Made by a program: the position numbers and the translations under genes
The notes under the pieces: model-generated
The model's input: the letters and a program-made list of their open reading frames with translations, nothing else
Database searches by the model: none
What the model was told of the DNA's origin: nothing
Shown: piece after piece, positions 16,565-28,015 of the stretch
Layout of the letters: every line of letters starts with the position of its first letter
How positions within the stretch are numbered: position 1 is the first letter of the stretch
From: Actinomycetes bacterium
GTDB lineage: Bacteria > Actinomycetota > Acidimicrobiia > Acidimicrobiales > RAAP-2
Assembly: GCA_021807265.1 (NCBI GenBank)
Contig: JAKAPH010000002.1
Span: forward strand, 1 to 44,617
DNA: 44,617 nucleotides
Direction: 5' to 3'

Positions 16565-19039
16565 CTACTCCTCGGAGGGCACCACCGCGGCGGTCGCCAC
16601 GCTGTGGCCGTCGTCGAGGTTCATGACTCGCACGCCCGTCGCGTCGCGGCCCTGGGAGGAGACCTCGCGCACCGGGGTGCGGATAAGCACGCCGCCGCTC
16701 GAGGCGAGCAACACCTCGTCGGAGAGCTCGACCATCAACGACGCGACCACGAAGCCGCGCGCCGCGGTGAGTCGGATCGCGCGAACGCCCTGGCCGCCGC
16801 GGCCCTGGACGTTGAAGCGGTCGGTCTTGACGCGCTTGCCGAAGCCGGTGTCGGTCACGAGGAAGAGGTCCGCGTCGTCGCGCACGACGTCGAGCGAGAT
16901 CGCCCGGTCGTCGTCCTTCAGGCGGATGCCCCGGACGCCGGTCGCGTCGCGGCCCATCTCGCGAACCTCGGACTCGTTGAAGCGGATCGCCATGCCGCGG
17001 AAGGTGACCATCATGAGGTCGTCCTCACCGCGTGTGGCGACCACGCGAACGACCTCGTCGCCGTCGCGCAGCTTGATCGCGATCCAGCCTTCGCGGCGCG
17101 ACTTGTCGTACTCGGAGAACGACGTCTTCTTGACCGTGCCGTTGGCCGTCGCGAAGACGAGGAACTCGTCCTCGGGGAAGTCGTTGGTGGCGACGATGGC
17201 CTGGATCGACTCGTTGGGCAGCAGGTTGAGCAGGTTCACCACCGCGGTGCCCTTGGCCGTGCGCTCCTTCATCGGGATCTCGTGGCCCCGGAGCCGGAAG
17301 ACCCGCCCGCGGTTGGAGAACAGCAGCAGGTGCGCGTGGGTCGTGGTGTGCACGATCTGGTCGACGAAGTCCTCGTCGCGCAGCTTCGCGCCCTGGACAC
17401 CACGTCCGCCCCGTCCCTGGGTGCGGAAGGCCGCGGCCGACACTGATTTCACGTAGCCGGCGCGGGTCATCGTGATGACGATGTCCTCGTCGTCGATGAG
17501 GTCCTCGACGCCCAGTTCGCCCGGGTCGTTCACGACCTGGGTGAGTCGCGCGGTGGCGTACTTGTCGCGCACCACGGTCATCTCGTCGGCGATCACCCCG
17601 CGCAGCTTGGTGTCGCTCGCGAGGATCGACTCGAGCTCGGCGATGGCGGCGCGCAGTCGCGCCATCTCCTCTTCGAGCTCGGTGCGGCCGAGCCGCGTGA
17701 GCCGTCCGAGGGTCATGTCCAAGATGTGGTTCGCCTGCTCTTCGGAGAAGGCGAAGGGCTCGGCCATCAACGCCACGCGCGCGGCCGGACGGTCGTCGGA
17801 CCCGCGGATCGTGGCGATGACCAGGTCGAGCATGTCGATCGCGCGCAGCAAGCCCTCGATGATGTGCGCCCGGGCCTGGGCCTTGCGCAGACGGAACTGG
17901 GACCGGCGAGTCACCACCTCGACCTGGTGGGCGATGTAGTGCGTGAGTGCCTGGGCCAGGTTGAGCGTGCGCGGCACCCCGTCCACGAGGGCCAGCATGT
18001 TGACCGCGAAGGTCGTCTGCAGGGTCGTGTTCTTGTAGAGCTTGTTGAGCACGACGTTCGCGTTCGCGTCGCGCTTCAGTCGGATCACGAGTCGCGCCTG
18101 GCGGCCCGCGGAGTCGTTCTGGACGGCGGCCACGCCTTCGAGGTCGCCCGACTTCACGAGGTCGTAGATCTTCTCCTCGACCGACTCGACCGACACCTCG
18201 TAGGGGAACTCGGTGACGACGATGCGGGTGTCGCCGCGGTGCTCCTCGACCTCGGCCACGGCGCGCACCTTGATCGAGCCGCGCCCCGTCCGGTAGGCGT
18301 CGAGGATCCCCTGGCGGCCCAGGATCTGCGCGCCGGTCGGGAAGTCCGGGCCCTTCACGAAGCGCATGAGGTCATCGGGGGTCGCGCCGGGATTGGCGAG
18401 CAGGTGCAGCGTGGCGTCGATCACCTCACCGAGGTTGTGCGGGGGGATCTTGGTCGCCATGCCCACCGCGATGCCCTGGGAGCCGTTGACGAGCAGGTTC
18501 GGGAAGCGGCTGGGCAGCACCGTTGGCTGCTGGTTGGTGTTGTCGTAGTTGGGCTCGAAGTCGACGGTCTCCTCGTCGATCGAGTCGAGCATCTCCAGGG
18601 CCAGCGGGGCCAGCCGGCACTCCGTGTAGCGCATGGCGGCCGCGCCCTCGTCGGGACCGGTCCCGCCGAAGTTGCCGTGCCCGCTGATCAGCGGGTGGCG
18701 CATGGAGAAGTCCTGGACCATGCGCACCAGCGCGTCGTAGATCGCGCTGTCGCCGTGGGGGTGGTAGGTGCCCATGACCTCGCCGACGACCTTGGCGCAC
18801 TTGGAGTGCGGCCGGTCTGGGCGCAGGCCCTGGTCGAACATCGAGTACAGGATGCGCCGGTGTACCGGCTTGAGCCCGTCGCGCACGTCGGGCAGCGCGC
18901 GCGACACGATGACCGACATCGAGTACTCGAGGAACGAGCGCTCCATCTCCAGGTTGATCTCGATCGGCTCGACGTAGCCGACGACGACGTCAGCTCCGTC
19001 GCCCGGGGTGTTCGCCGAGTCGTTCTTCTTGCGTGCCAT
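16565..19039 (-). CDS. gyrA: DNA gyrase subunit A
   Basis: An 824-residue GyrA, the DNA-cleaving subunit of gyrase (A2B2), which introduces negative supercoils. The catalytic Tyr is Tyr138 in [10 protein letters not shown]; the quinolone-resistance region reads [15 protein letters not shown] with Ser and Asp at the two usual resistance positions, i.e. the susceptible-type residues. The C-terminal beta-pinwheel contains the GyrA box QGRGGRG. ATG at 19039 has GGAGGACC upstream and follows gyrB by 12 bp, so the two form an operon. Confidence 0.98.
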   Translation of the reverse strand: MARKKNDSANTPGDGADVVVGYVEPIEINLEMERSFLEYSMSVIVSRALPDVRDGLKPVHRRILYSMFDQGLRPDRPHSKCAKVVGEVMGTYHPHGDSAIYDALVRMVQDFSMRHPLISGHGNFGGTGPDEGAAAMRYTECRLAPLALEMLDSIDEETVDFEPNYDNTNQQPTVLPSRFPNLLVNGSQGIAVGMATKIPPHNLGEVIDATLHLLANPGATPDDLMRFVKGPDFPTGAQILGRQGILDAYRTGRGSIKVRAVAEVEEHRGDTRIVVTEFPYEVSVESVEEKIYDLVKSGDLEGVAAVQNDSAGRQARLVIRLKRDANANVVLNKLYKNTTLQTTFAVNMLALVDGVPRTLNLAQALTHYIAHQVEVVTRRSQFRLRKAQARAHIIEGLLRAIDMLDLVIATIRGSDDRPAARVALMAEPFAFSEEQANHILDMTLGRLTRLGRTELEEEMARLRAAIAELESILASDTKLRGVIADEMTVVRDKYATARLTQVVNDPGELGVEDLIDDEDIVITMTRAGYVKSVSAAAFRTQGRGGRGVQGAKLRDEDFVDQIVHTTTHAHLLLFSNRGRVFRLRGHEIPMKERTAKGTAVVNLLNLLPNESIQAIVATNDFPEDEFLVFATANGTVKKTSFSEYDKSRREGWIAIKLRDGDEVVRVVATRGEDDLMMVTFRGMAIRFNESEVREMGRDATGVRGIRLKDDDRAISLDVVRDDADLFLVTDTGFGKRVKTDRFNVQGRGGQGVRAIRLTAARGFVVASLMVELSDEVLLASSGGVLIRTPVREVSSQGRDATGVRVMNLDDGHSVATAAVVPSEE

Positions 19040-19051
19040 GGTCCTCCGGTC

Positions 19052-21409
<2,358 letters not shown>

Positions 21410-21413
<4 letters not shown>

Positions 21414-22492
21414 TCGCGTCCCGACGTCAAGTCGATGATCGACGCCGGCTTCATCTTCGTGGGCAGCGGCATGGCGGTCGTGACCAGGGTCTGGCCAACG
21501 GGCAGCAGCGCGAGGAGTCGATCACTGCGAACCGGGTCGAGCTCGCTGAACACGTCGTCGAGCAGCAGCAGCGGGTCGACCCCGCGGCGCTGCTGGATGA
21601 GCTCGTGGCCCGCGAGGCGCAGGGCCAGCGCGAGCGAACGCTGCTCCCCTTGGGAGGCCTGTCGCCGGGCGTCTCGATGGTTGAGGGTTATGAGGATGTC
21701 GTCGCGGTGCGGACCCTTAGTGCTGTGGCCCCGCGCAACGTCGTCCTCGAAGGCGCGCTGTAGTGCCTCGAGCAGGTCGCCGCTCCACGAGCGGTCATAG
21801 CCCAGGGCGACGGGCTGACCGTCGTCGGCGAGGGCCCGGTAGTACTCGTTGACCAGGGGATCGAGCTGGGCGAGCAGGTGCTCGCGCTCGGCCACCAGCT
21901 CGAGTCCGGTGCTCGCGAGGTCGGTCGTCCAGACCTCGATCTCCTCGCGCTCACCCGGGGTCGCCCGTCGAGCCTGGATCCGTCGCAGCACGGCGTTTCG
22001 CTGCGAGAGCACGCGTGCGAATCGCTCGAGCAACGGGCTCGTCTTGGGGTCGACGTCGTTCATCACGTGGTTGAGGAAGTCCCGGCGCTGTTCGGGCCCG
22101 TGGCGGATGACGTCCACACCCTCGGGGGTGAAGACGGTCAGCGGCAGGGCTTCGGCGAGATCGGCGCGCGACTGGGGGCGCAGACCGTTAATGAGCATTC
22201 GCTTCTGGGTTGAGCGGACGCCGCGGGTGAGCGTCAGGTCGACCTGGACTCGGCGGTCCTGGTGAAAGAGCACGCCGTGGACTTCGGCCACCGACTCGCC
22301 GGCGCGGACCATGTCCGCGGCGCTGTTCGTTCGAAACGAGCCGGCGGTCGCGAGTGCGTAGACCGCCTCGAGGACCGAGCTCTTGCCGGTGCCGTTCGGT
22401 GAGAGGAAGACCGTCACCGCCGTGTGGTCGGGACGGAACTGGTATTCGCTGAAGAGTCGGAAGTTACGCAGCGTGAGCTCGTGGAGTCCCAC
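21410..22492 (-). CDS. recF: DNA replication and repair protein RecF
   Basis: A 360-residue SMC-like ATPase that helps load RecA at gaps during replication repair. The Walker A loop is SPNGTGKSSVLEA near residue 34; the signature SQGEQRSLALALRLAGHEL and Walker B LLLDDVFSELD are near the C-terminus, as usual for RecF. GTG at 22492 lies 15 bp after the dnaN stop, and the stop overlaps dciA, so dnaN-recF-dciA form one transcription unit. Length is normal for the family. Confidence 0.96.
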
Positions 22493-22507
22493 GACGAAGC
22501 AACCCGC

Positions 22508-23608
22508 CTACTGGACGCGAACGGGCATCAAGAGATACCGGAACCGCTCGTCGTCGACGCCGTGGACCATCGCGGGTCGCACCGAGTCCGACATTTCGAG
22601 CACCACTTCGTCGCTCGGTACCGCTTCGATGCCGTCGATCAGGAAGTTCGGGTTGAAGGCGATCGTGAGGTCCTCGCCCACGTAGTCCGCGTCGACGTTG
22701 TCCTCGACGTCACCGGTGTCCTGGCTCTGCGTGCGGATCTCGACCATACGGTCCTTCACCAGGAGCCGAACCGACGAGGTCGAGTCCTTCGCGAGGAGCT
22801 TCGCGCGCTTGAGTGACGTGAGCAGGGTGTCCTTGGCGACGCGCAGCTGGTTGGGGTAGCTCGCGGGAATGAGTTGGAGCACGGAGGGGTAGTTCCCCTC
22901 GATCAAGCGCGACGCGATGTTGGTGCGACCGACCACGAAGGAGATCTCGGCGCTCGTGAGCGTGACACCGATCTCGGCGTCCTCGCTCAGCGACGAGGCG
23001 GAGCGCTGCAGCTCGTGCAGGGCCCGGGCGGGCACGAGGACGTCCTGGCTCGCACCGATCGTCGAGACGCCCGGCACGTCGCGCACGGCCAGCCGGTAGG
23101 AGTCGGTCGCGATCAGTCGGAGCGCGTTGTTCTCGGTGGTGAAGAGCACGCCGGTCAACAGTGGTCGCGCGTCATCGGTCGCCGCGGCGCGAACCACCTG
23201 GGTGATGCCCTGGATGAGGTCGGCGGCCGGGATGGAGATGAGCGCCCCGGTGATCGGCGGCAGCTTGGGGTAGTCCATCACCGCGAAGCTGCGAAGGGAG
23301 AACTTCGCGCGGCCGAGGGAGACCTCTACGGTCTCTTCGCCGCCGTCGACCGTGACGGCCCCCGCCTCGAGCGAGCGAACGGCGTCGACCACGAGCCGGG
23401 CTGGGACCACGACCGACCCGTCCTCGAGTCCGATCACGTCGACGGTTGTGCGAACCGTGATGTCGAGGTCGGTGCCGGTGACCACCAGTTGATTGCCGGT
23501 CAAGGTCAGCAGTACACCAGAGGTGGCGCCTACGAGCCTCGTCGCCACGACCCGGCTCGCACTACTCAGTGCGTCGACCAAGATGTCGCGCTCGGATTTG
23601 AACTTCAT
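22508..23608 (-). CDS. dnaN: DNA polymerase III sliding clamp (beta subunit)
   Basis: A 366-residue beta clamp with the three-domain architecture; it encircles DNA and tethers polymerase III and many partners. Characteristic segments are LLTLTGNQLVVTGTDLDITVR near the N-terminus and the C-terminal LMPVRVQ that contributes to the ligand pocket. ATG at 23608 has AAAGG upstream. It follows dnaA on the same strand after a 250-bp AT-richer spacer, the usual oriC position in actinobacteria. Confidence 0.98.
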   Translation of the reverse strand: MKFKSERDILVDALSSASRVVATRLVGATSGVLLTLTGNQLVVTGTDLDITVRTTVDVIGLEDGSVVVPARLVVDAVRSLEAGAVTVDGGEETVEVSLGRAKFSLRSFAVMDYPKLPPITGALISIPAADLIQGITQVVRAAATDDARPLLTGVLFTTENNALRLIATDSYRLAVRDVPGVSTIGASQDVLVPARALHELQRSASSLSEDAEIGVTLTSAEISFVVGRTNIASRLIEGNYPSVLQLIPASYPNQLRVAKDTLLTSLKRAKLLAKDSTSSVRLLVKDRMVEIRTQSQDTGDVEDNVDADYVGEDLTIAFNPNFLIDGIEAVPSDEVVLEMSDSVRPAMVHGVDDERFRYLLMPVRVQ

Positions 23609-23858
23609 CGGTTGCCTTTCTTTGACTACTGAGGTTACGTGGCTTGTTTAGTTGGAAAAGTGGTTGGTAGTAGTAGGGGTGTGGATTTGTGGATTGATCA
23701 TTGAACTACCTGGTCAATCCGATGAAACCCCCGGGCAGATTTCCAACACCACTGTCTAAAACTGTCTCAACCACCGTGCTTCAAGATTCAAGTGATGTTG
23801 ATTTCTCCCGAGTTGTCACCCACCAACCAACAACGATGTCCCCATCTTGTTCACAAAC
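23609..23858. other. Probable replication origin (oriC), dnaA-dnaN spacer
   Basis: A 250-bp AT-richer spacer in the position that holds oriC in mycobacteria and streptomycetes. It contains two tandem copies of TGTGGATT (23680-23695; reverse complement holds the TCCACA core of DnaA boxes), TTGTTCACA at 23847-23855 (one mismatch to the actinobacterial TTGTCCACA box), an inverted repeat GGATTGA/TCAATCC (23691-23697 and 23714-23720), and a direct repeat ACTGTCT at 23751-23757 and 23761-23767. Perfect DnaA boxes are lacking, so assignment rests mainly on gene context. Confidence 0.6.
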
Positions 23859-25229
23859 CTATTCGAACCCCTCCCCCTGCAGGCGCCGCTTGAGGTGATT
23901 GATCTCGGCGAGGAGATCACCGTTCACCGGCAGCTGTTCCTTGATCTTCTCCACCCCACTGATCACGGTGGTGTGGTTTCGCCCGTCGAAGATCCGCGCG
24001 ATCATCGGGTAGGAGTAGTTGTTGAGCAGTTCACGGATGAGGTACATCGCGACGTGCCGGGCGTGCACCAGCGGCCGGAGACGCTTCGAACCACGGATGT
24101 CGGCTACGGAGAGTCCGTAGTAATCCGAGACGGCGTCGAGGATCGTCTCAGGTTTGATCGTGACCTGCTCGTGGCCGAGGTTGGTCAGGTGGCTCTTGGC
24201 GAGGTCGAGGGAGATCGGCTCCTGGCGGAGGTTCGCGAAGGCCCGCAGCATCGTCACCGAGCCCTCGAGCTCACGGATGTTGTCACGGACCCGGTGGGCG
24301 ATCCACTCGGCGACATCCCGAGGCAGGTCGACCCCTTCACCCTCGGCCTTGGCGTGCAGGATCGCGATGCGCGTCTCGAGGTCCGGCTGATCGATCTCGG
24401 TCACGAGTCCCTGGAGCAGGCGACTGCGGAAGCGCTCCTGGATGCCGGCGAGGTCGCGCGGCGACCGATCCGACGTGAGCACGATCTGCTTGCCGTCACC
24501 GTGCAGCGCGTTGTAGGTGTGGAAGATCTCTTCGTGGAACGTCTCACCGCGCGTCTCCATGAACTGGATGTCGTCGATCAGCAGCACGTCGTTCTCGCGG
24601 TAGCGCTCGTGCAACGCGAGTTGTGTTCGCGTCTGAATCGCGCGGATGAAGTCGTTAAGGAACGTCTCGGTGGAGACGTAGAGCACTTTTCGTCCGGGGT
24701 AGTTCTCGTGGACGTAGTTGCCGATCGCGTGCAGGAGGTGGGTCTTGCCCAGTCCGGAGTTCCCGTAGATCATCAGCGGGTTATAGGCACGACCAGGGGT
24801 TTCAGCAACCGACTGCGCAGCGGCGAACGCAAGGCGGTTGGACGAGCCGGGCACGAATGAATCGAAGGTCATGCGCGGGTCGAGACGAGCCGGCCGATCG
24901 ACGCTCGGCGCGAACGTCACGGTCGTCGACGCGGGCGTGGTGACCTCGGGTGTCGATATCGTGTCAACATTCGTCGCCGGTTGGTCACTGATAGTTAACG
25001 AGACGCGCACGTCCTCACCAATGATCTGCTTCGCTTGCTCGATGATGAGTGGCAGATAGCGCTGTTGCACGCGTTGCAGTTGGATTTGGTTCGGTGCGCC
25101 GATCACTAACTCGTCATCGTGATAATCCACAAGTCGAAGTGTGTTGAGTCCCGCGGCCCAAACTGCTTCAGATGCATTACCACGTAAGGATTCTCGTAGC
25201 GCTGACCAGACGTCGTCTCCGTTCGCCAC
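23859..25229 (-). CDS. dnaA: Chromosomal replication initiator protein DnaA
   Basis: A 456-residue DnaA, the ATP-dependent initiator that opens oriC. Domain III has Walker A GNSGLGKTHLL (about residue 155), Walker B LLIDDIQF and sensor LTSDRSPRDL; domain IV carries the DnaA-box binding signature RPLVHARHVAMYLIREL...GRNHTTV. I choose GTG at 25229 because it follows GGAGGAACAGA; the longer frame starting at 25265 would begin inside the DnaA box TTATCCACA and lacks a binding site. Divergent from rpmH. Confidence 0.97.
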   Translation of the reverse strand: MANGDDVWSALRESLRGNASEAVWAAGLNTLRLVDYHDDELVIGAPNQIQLQRVQQRYLPLIIEQAKQIIGEDVRVSLTISDQPATNVDTISTPEVTTPASTTVTFAPSVDRPARLDPRMTFDSFVPGSSNRLAFAAAQSVAETPGRAYNPLMIYGNSGLGKTHLLHAIGNYVHENYPGRKVLYVSTETFLNDFIRAIQTRTQLALHERYRENDVLLIDDIQFMETRGETFHEEIFHTYNALHGDGKQIVLTSDRSPRDLAGIQERFRSRLLQGLVTEIDQPDLETRIAILHAKAEGEGVDLPRDVAEWIAHRVRDNIRELEGSVTMLRAFANLRQEPISLDLAKSHLTNLGHEQVTIKPETILDAVSDYYGLSVADIRGSKRLRPLVHARHVAMYLIRELLNNYSYPMIARIFDGRNHTTVISGVEKIKEQLPVNGDLLAEINHLKRRLQGEGFE

Positions 25230-25257
25230 TCTGTTCCTCCACAAGTCAGCATCGACA

Positions 25258-25266
25258 TTATCCACA
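25258..25266. promoter_or_regulatory. Perfect DnaA box TTATCCACA upstream of dnaA
   Basis: An exact match to the consensus DnaA box, 29 bp before the dnaA start. On the dnaA strand it reads TGTGGATAA and overlaps GATAAT, a possible -10 element, so DnaA binding could repress its own transcription (inference). Confidence 0.7.
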
Positions 25267-25354
25267 GGAGGGGAACCCGTGCTTGGCCGATCACCCCTGG
25301 GTATTTCACGTTACACCGTCGACCACGGGTTGGGGGCTGGGCGCGACGGTGCGG

Positions 25355-25360
25355 TAGGAT
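25355..25360 (+). promoter_or_regulatory. -10 element TAGGAT, candidate rpmH promoter
   Basis: TAGGAT lies 73 nt before the rpmH start; TTGGGG at 25330-25335 could be a poor -35 at 19-bp spacing. It would start a leader that includes the hairpin at 25377-25401. Confidence 0.4.
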
Positions 25361-25376
25361 TGTCGACGCTATCGCT

Positions 25377-25401
25377 CGCCACCTCCCAGGGAGGTTTGGC
25401 G
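25377..25401 (+). other. Hairpin in rpmH leader
   Basis: Two stacked stems: CGCCA/TGGCG outside (with a TT bulge) and CCTCC/GGAGG inside with loop CAG. It has no T tract and ends 32 nt before the rpmH GTG, so it is a leader structure rather than a terminator; function unknown. Confidence 0.4.
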
Positions 25402-25433
25402 AAGCGCGTGTGACATCGTGAGAAGAGGATTCT

Positions 25434-25568
25434 GTGAAGCGGACCTATCAACCCAACAAGCGAAAGAGGGCTAAGACGCACGGTTTTCGCGCCCGGATGC
25501 GTACGCGCGCCGGTCGAGCAGTGCTGAAAGCTCGACGGGACAAGGGTCGTCACGATCTGACGGTGTGA
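25434..25568 (+). CDS. rpmH: 50S ribosomal protein L34
   Basis: A 44-residue, very basic ribosomal protein: [19 protein letters not shown] followed by [19 protein letters not shown], the near-invariant L34 pattern. GTG start with AAGAGGA upstream. It heads the rightward cluster rpmH-rnpA-yidD-yidC-jag-rsmG and is divergent from dnaA, as in most bacteria. The rnpA start follows after only 3 bp, so the two are cotranscribed. Confidence 0.98.
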   Translation: MKRTYQPNKRKRAKTHGFRARMRTRAGRAVLKARRDKGRHDLTV

Positions 25569-25571
25569 CCG

Positions 25572-25904
25572 ATGCCCGATCGGGTTCGGACCCGACGGCA
25601 GTTTGCACGGTTCGCCAATCCCGACGCTCGGGGTCGAAGCGGGCCGTTGCGCATTGTCTTCGTTGACGATCAACCCGACGGGAACGGACTGGCTGCTGCC
25701 TACACCATCAGCCGGAAAGTCGGTAACGCCGTGGTGCGCAATCGGGTTCGCCGCCGGCTCCGCGTGTTGCTCGACGAAGTTCATCCGTCCGCCAGACCAG
25801 GAACATACCTGATCAAATGCGGAATTGAGACTGGAAGTCTTTCCTATGATCAACTCAGATCCCACCTCCACGAAGCCCTCGAGCGAGCTCGACTCCTCAA
25901 GTAG
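25572..25904 (+). CDS. rnpA: Ribonuclease P protein component
   Basis: A 110-residue basic protein that supports the catalytic RNA in 5' maturation of tRNAs. The RNR signature is [19 protein letters not shown] at about residues 46-64. It begins 3 bp after rpmH and its 3' end overlaps the likely start of yidD, an arrangement well known for this cluster. The RNA partner (rnpB) is not in this window. Confidence 0.96.
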   Translation: MPDRVRTRRQFARFANPDARGRSGPLRIVFVDDQPDGNGLAAAYTISRKVGNAVVRNRVRRRLRVLLDEVHPSARPGTYLIKCGIETGSLSYDQLRSHLHEALERARLLK

Positions 25905-26151
25905 CCCGGGTGTGGTTGCGAGGTTGTTGGCCAAAAGCATCAAGGCCTATCAGCGCATGACCTCGGGCCGGCCGTCGCCGTGTCGGTTTTACCCGTCGTG
26001 CTCGAACTACGCCCTCGAGGCCGTCGAGGTCCACGGGGCCTGGCGCGGCGTATTGCTGGCGCTCCGGCGGGTGAGCCGGTGCCGCCCCCTGGGCCCGCAC
26101 GGTGTTGACCTGGTCCCAGAATCTCGGCGTAAGACAAGGAGTTCGAAGTAA
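25846..26151 (+). CDS. yidD: Membrane protein insertion efficiency factor YidD
   Basis: A 101-residue small basic protein of the YidD family, thought to aid YidC-dependent membrane insertion. The conserved core is [27 protein letters not shown]...[21 protein letters not shown], with three Cys. ATG at 25846 (GGAAG upstream) makes a 59-bp out-of-frame overlap with rnpA; GTG at 25912 would avoid it and also fits the family, so the start is uncertain. The stop shares one base with the yidC ATG (TAATG). Confidence 0.93.
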   Translation: MINSDPTSTKPSSELDSSSSPGVVARLLAKSIKAYQRMTSGRPSPCRFYPSCSNYALEAVEVHGAWRGVLLALRRVSRCRPLGPHGVDLVPESRRKTRSSK

Positions 26152-27083
26152 TGGCATCCATCACTCACTCGATCGGCGCGATCTTCCAGCCGATCTTCCA
26201 CCTCTTTGGATGGATGCTGGCCTTCCTCTACGGCCTGATCCCGAACTACGCGGTCGCCATCGCGCTGCTGACGATCATCATCATGGGCGCCCTGACCCCG
26301 TTCACGGTCAAGTCCACGAAGTCGATGATGGCCATGCAGAAACTGCAGCCGGAGATCAAGAAACTCCAACAGAAGTACAAGGGTCCCGAGAACCGACAGG
26401 TCCTCAACGAGGAGCTCATGCGGCTCTACCGCGAAGAAGGGGCGAATCCCGTTGGTGGCTGCCTCCCCGTTCTGCTCCAGGCCCCATTTCTATTCATTTT
26501 GTATAGTGTCATTCGAGGCCTGACGAACATAACGCCGGCCGGTGTCGTGCAGCCGCGCTACATCCCCACGACCTCGAAGATGTACCACAACTTGATCGCG
26601 TCCCACGGACAGATCAACGCCTTCGGCATGGACCTCAACCTCAAGCCGTTCAGCCACCACTCGTCACTGGGCGCGACGATCCCCTTCTTCGTCTTGGTGG
26701 CGCTCGCCGTTGGACTCCAGTACTTCCAGATGGCCCAGATGAACAACCGCAACAAGAAGACCGGCCAGGCGATGCCGAGCCAGCAGCAGATGCTGCAGCG
26801 CTTCCTTCCCGTGTTCTTCGCGTACTTCTACATCGTGATCCCCGCGGCGGTCGTGCTCTACATGATCGTCTCGACCATTATTCGAATCATCACCCAGGAC
26901 CTGATGTTCCGTGCGGGTGTGTCGAATCCCAACAAGGAGAAGGAACGGGCGATTCCGGCCGTCGGAAAGTCGGAGTCGAGCGAGCCGGCGAAGAAGACCG
27001 ATGCGGTCGAGCCGAAACCTTCAACTATCAAGCCACAGCAGCAGACCCGCTCGCGGTCGAAGCGTAAACGAAAGGCACGTTAA
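26151..27083 (+). CDS. yidC: Membrane protein insertase YidC
   Basis: A 310-residue YidC/Oxa1/Alb3 insertase that places membrane proteins in the cytoplasmic membrane alone or with SecYEG. It is the short Gram-positive form without the large periplasmic domain. The core shows IIIMGALTPFTVKSTKSMMAMQKLQPEIK, the cytoplasmic hairpin KYKG...LNEELMRLYREEGANPVGGCLP and later membrane helices ending in a strongly basic tail (KRKRKAR). It is translationally coupled to yidD. Confidence 0.97.
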   Translation: MASITHSIGAIFQPIFHLFGWMLAFLYGLIPNYAVAIALLTIIIMGALTPFTVKSTKSMMAMQKLQPEIKKLQQKYKGPENRQVLNEELMRLYREEGANPVGGCLPVLLQAPFLFILYSVIRGLTNITPAGVVQPRYIPTTSKMYHNLIASHGQINAFGMDLNLKPFSHHSSLGATIPFFVLVALAVGLQYFQMAQMNNRNKKTGQAMPSQQQMLQRFLPVFFAYFYIVIPAAVVLYMIVSTIIRIITQDLMFRAGVSNPNKEKERAIPAVGKSESSEPAKKTDAVEPKPSTIKPQQQTRSRSKRKRKAR

Positions 27084-27086
27084 CCC

Positions 27087-28007
27087 ATGGATTGGGTAGA
27101 GACAACTGGTAAGACGATCGACGAAGCGACGAGTCGTGCACTCGCCCACCTCGGTGTGAACAAGGACGACGCCGAGGTCGAGATCCTCGAAGAGCCGAAG
27201 ACGGGACTTTTCGGCCGGGTGAAGGGTGAAGCTCGCGTGCGGGCTCGCGTTCGCCCGACTGGACCACGACCCAAGCGGACTCGACGTTCCGGTGGCGGCC
27301 GCGAGGACCGGCCGCGCGGTGGTGCCGCACACGGTGACAAGAGTCGTGGCCCGAAGTCCGCTGACGCGGCGGGCCGCAGGGAGGCTGGGACCTCCGGTCC
27401 AAGTCGAGAAGGTGTTGCAAAAGAAAAGAAGGAAAAGAGCGGTCACGGGGAGAACCACCCCAAGAAGGCGCATAAAGACAAGGGGACCCCACGGGTCGAG
27501 AAAAGTCCGAAGAAGGAGGACACAGTGGCCGAGGGAATTTCTCTAGCCGAACAAGGTGCAATCGCGAAGGAGTTCCTCGTCGGGCTCCTCGCCTCGATGA
27601 GCATCACCGCCGACGTGACGGTGAGTGAGCTCGATGAGGAAACCGTCGAGTTGGCGGTCAACGCCAATCCCCCGACCGAGCTCGGCATCCTGGTCGGTCC
27701 TCGCGGGATGACACTGCAGGCGCTGCAAGAGGTGACGCGGACCGTCGTTCAGGCGAAGAGCCCCGGACGCACCGACCGGATCCTCGTCGACGTCGCGCAG
27801 TATCGGGAGCGTCGCGTTGCAGCCCTGGGACGTTTCGCCCAGAAGGTTGCCCAGGAGGTCGTCGAGACCAACGAAGAGCGAGCACTCGAGCCGATGTCCG
27901 CCGCCGACCGGAAGGCGATTCACGACTCACTCGGCGACCTGGACACCGTTGTCACCAGGTCCGAAGGCGAAGAGCCGCGTCGCTTCGTGGTGATCGCTCC
28001 GGCATAA
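27087..28007 (+). CDS. khpB: RNA-binding protein KhpB/Jag
   Basis: A 306-residue protein with an N-terminal Jag domain (MDWVETTGKTIDEATSRALAHLGV...EEPKTGLFGR, residues ~1-52), a long, highly basic low-complexity linker (~55-145), a KH domain (ELGILVGPRGMTLQALQEVTRTVV) and a C-terminal R3H domain (ERRVAALGRFAQKVAQEVVETNEERALEPMSAADRKAIHDSL). It is an RNA chaperone or regulator in Gram-positives, working with KhpA in cell-wall control (family knowledge). The linker is unusually long. Its TAA stop is part of the putative -10 of rsmG. Confidence 0.94.
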   Translation: MDWVETTGKTIDEATSRALAHLGVNKDDAEVEILEEPKTGLFGRVKGEARVRARVRPTGPRPKRTRRSGGGREDRPRGGAAHGDKSRGPKSADAAGRREAGTSGPSREGVAKEKKEKSGHGENHPKKAHKDKGTPRVEKSPKKEDTVAEGISLAEQGAIAKEFLVGLLASMSITADVTVSELDEETVELAVNANPPTELGILVGPRGMTLQALQEVTRTVVQAKSPGRTDRILVDVAQYRERRVAALGRFAQKVAQEVVETNEERALEPMSAADRKAIHDSLGDLDTVVTRSEGEEPRRFVVIAPA

Positions 28008-28008
28008 T
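28003..28008 (+). promoter_or_regulatory. -10-like CATAAT before rsmG
   Basis: CATAAT overlaps the khpB stop codon and ends 7 nt before the rsmG GTG, which lacks a Shine-Dalgarno sequence. It matches the leaderless layout seen for other genes of this window except for C at the first base. Confidence 0.4.
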
Positions 28009-28015
28009 TGTTTCC

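Noticed and set aside
25302-25317. Possible seventh, degenerate parS (TATTTCACGTTACACC)
   Set aside because: Only 12 of 16 positions match and the right half is broken.
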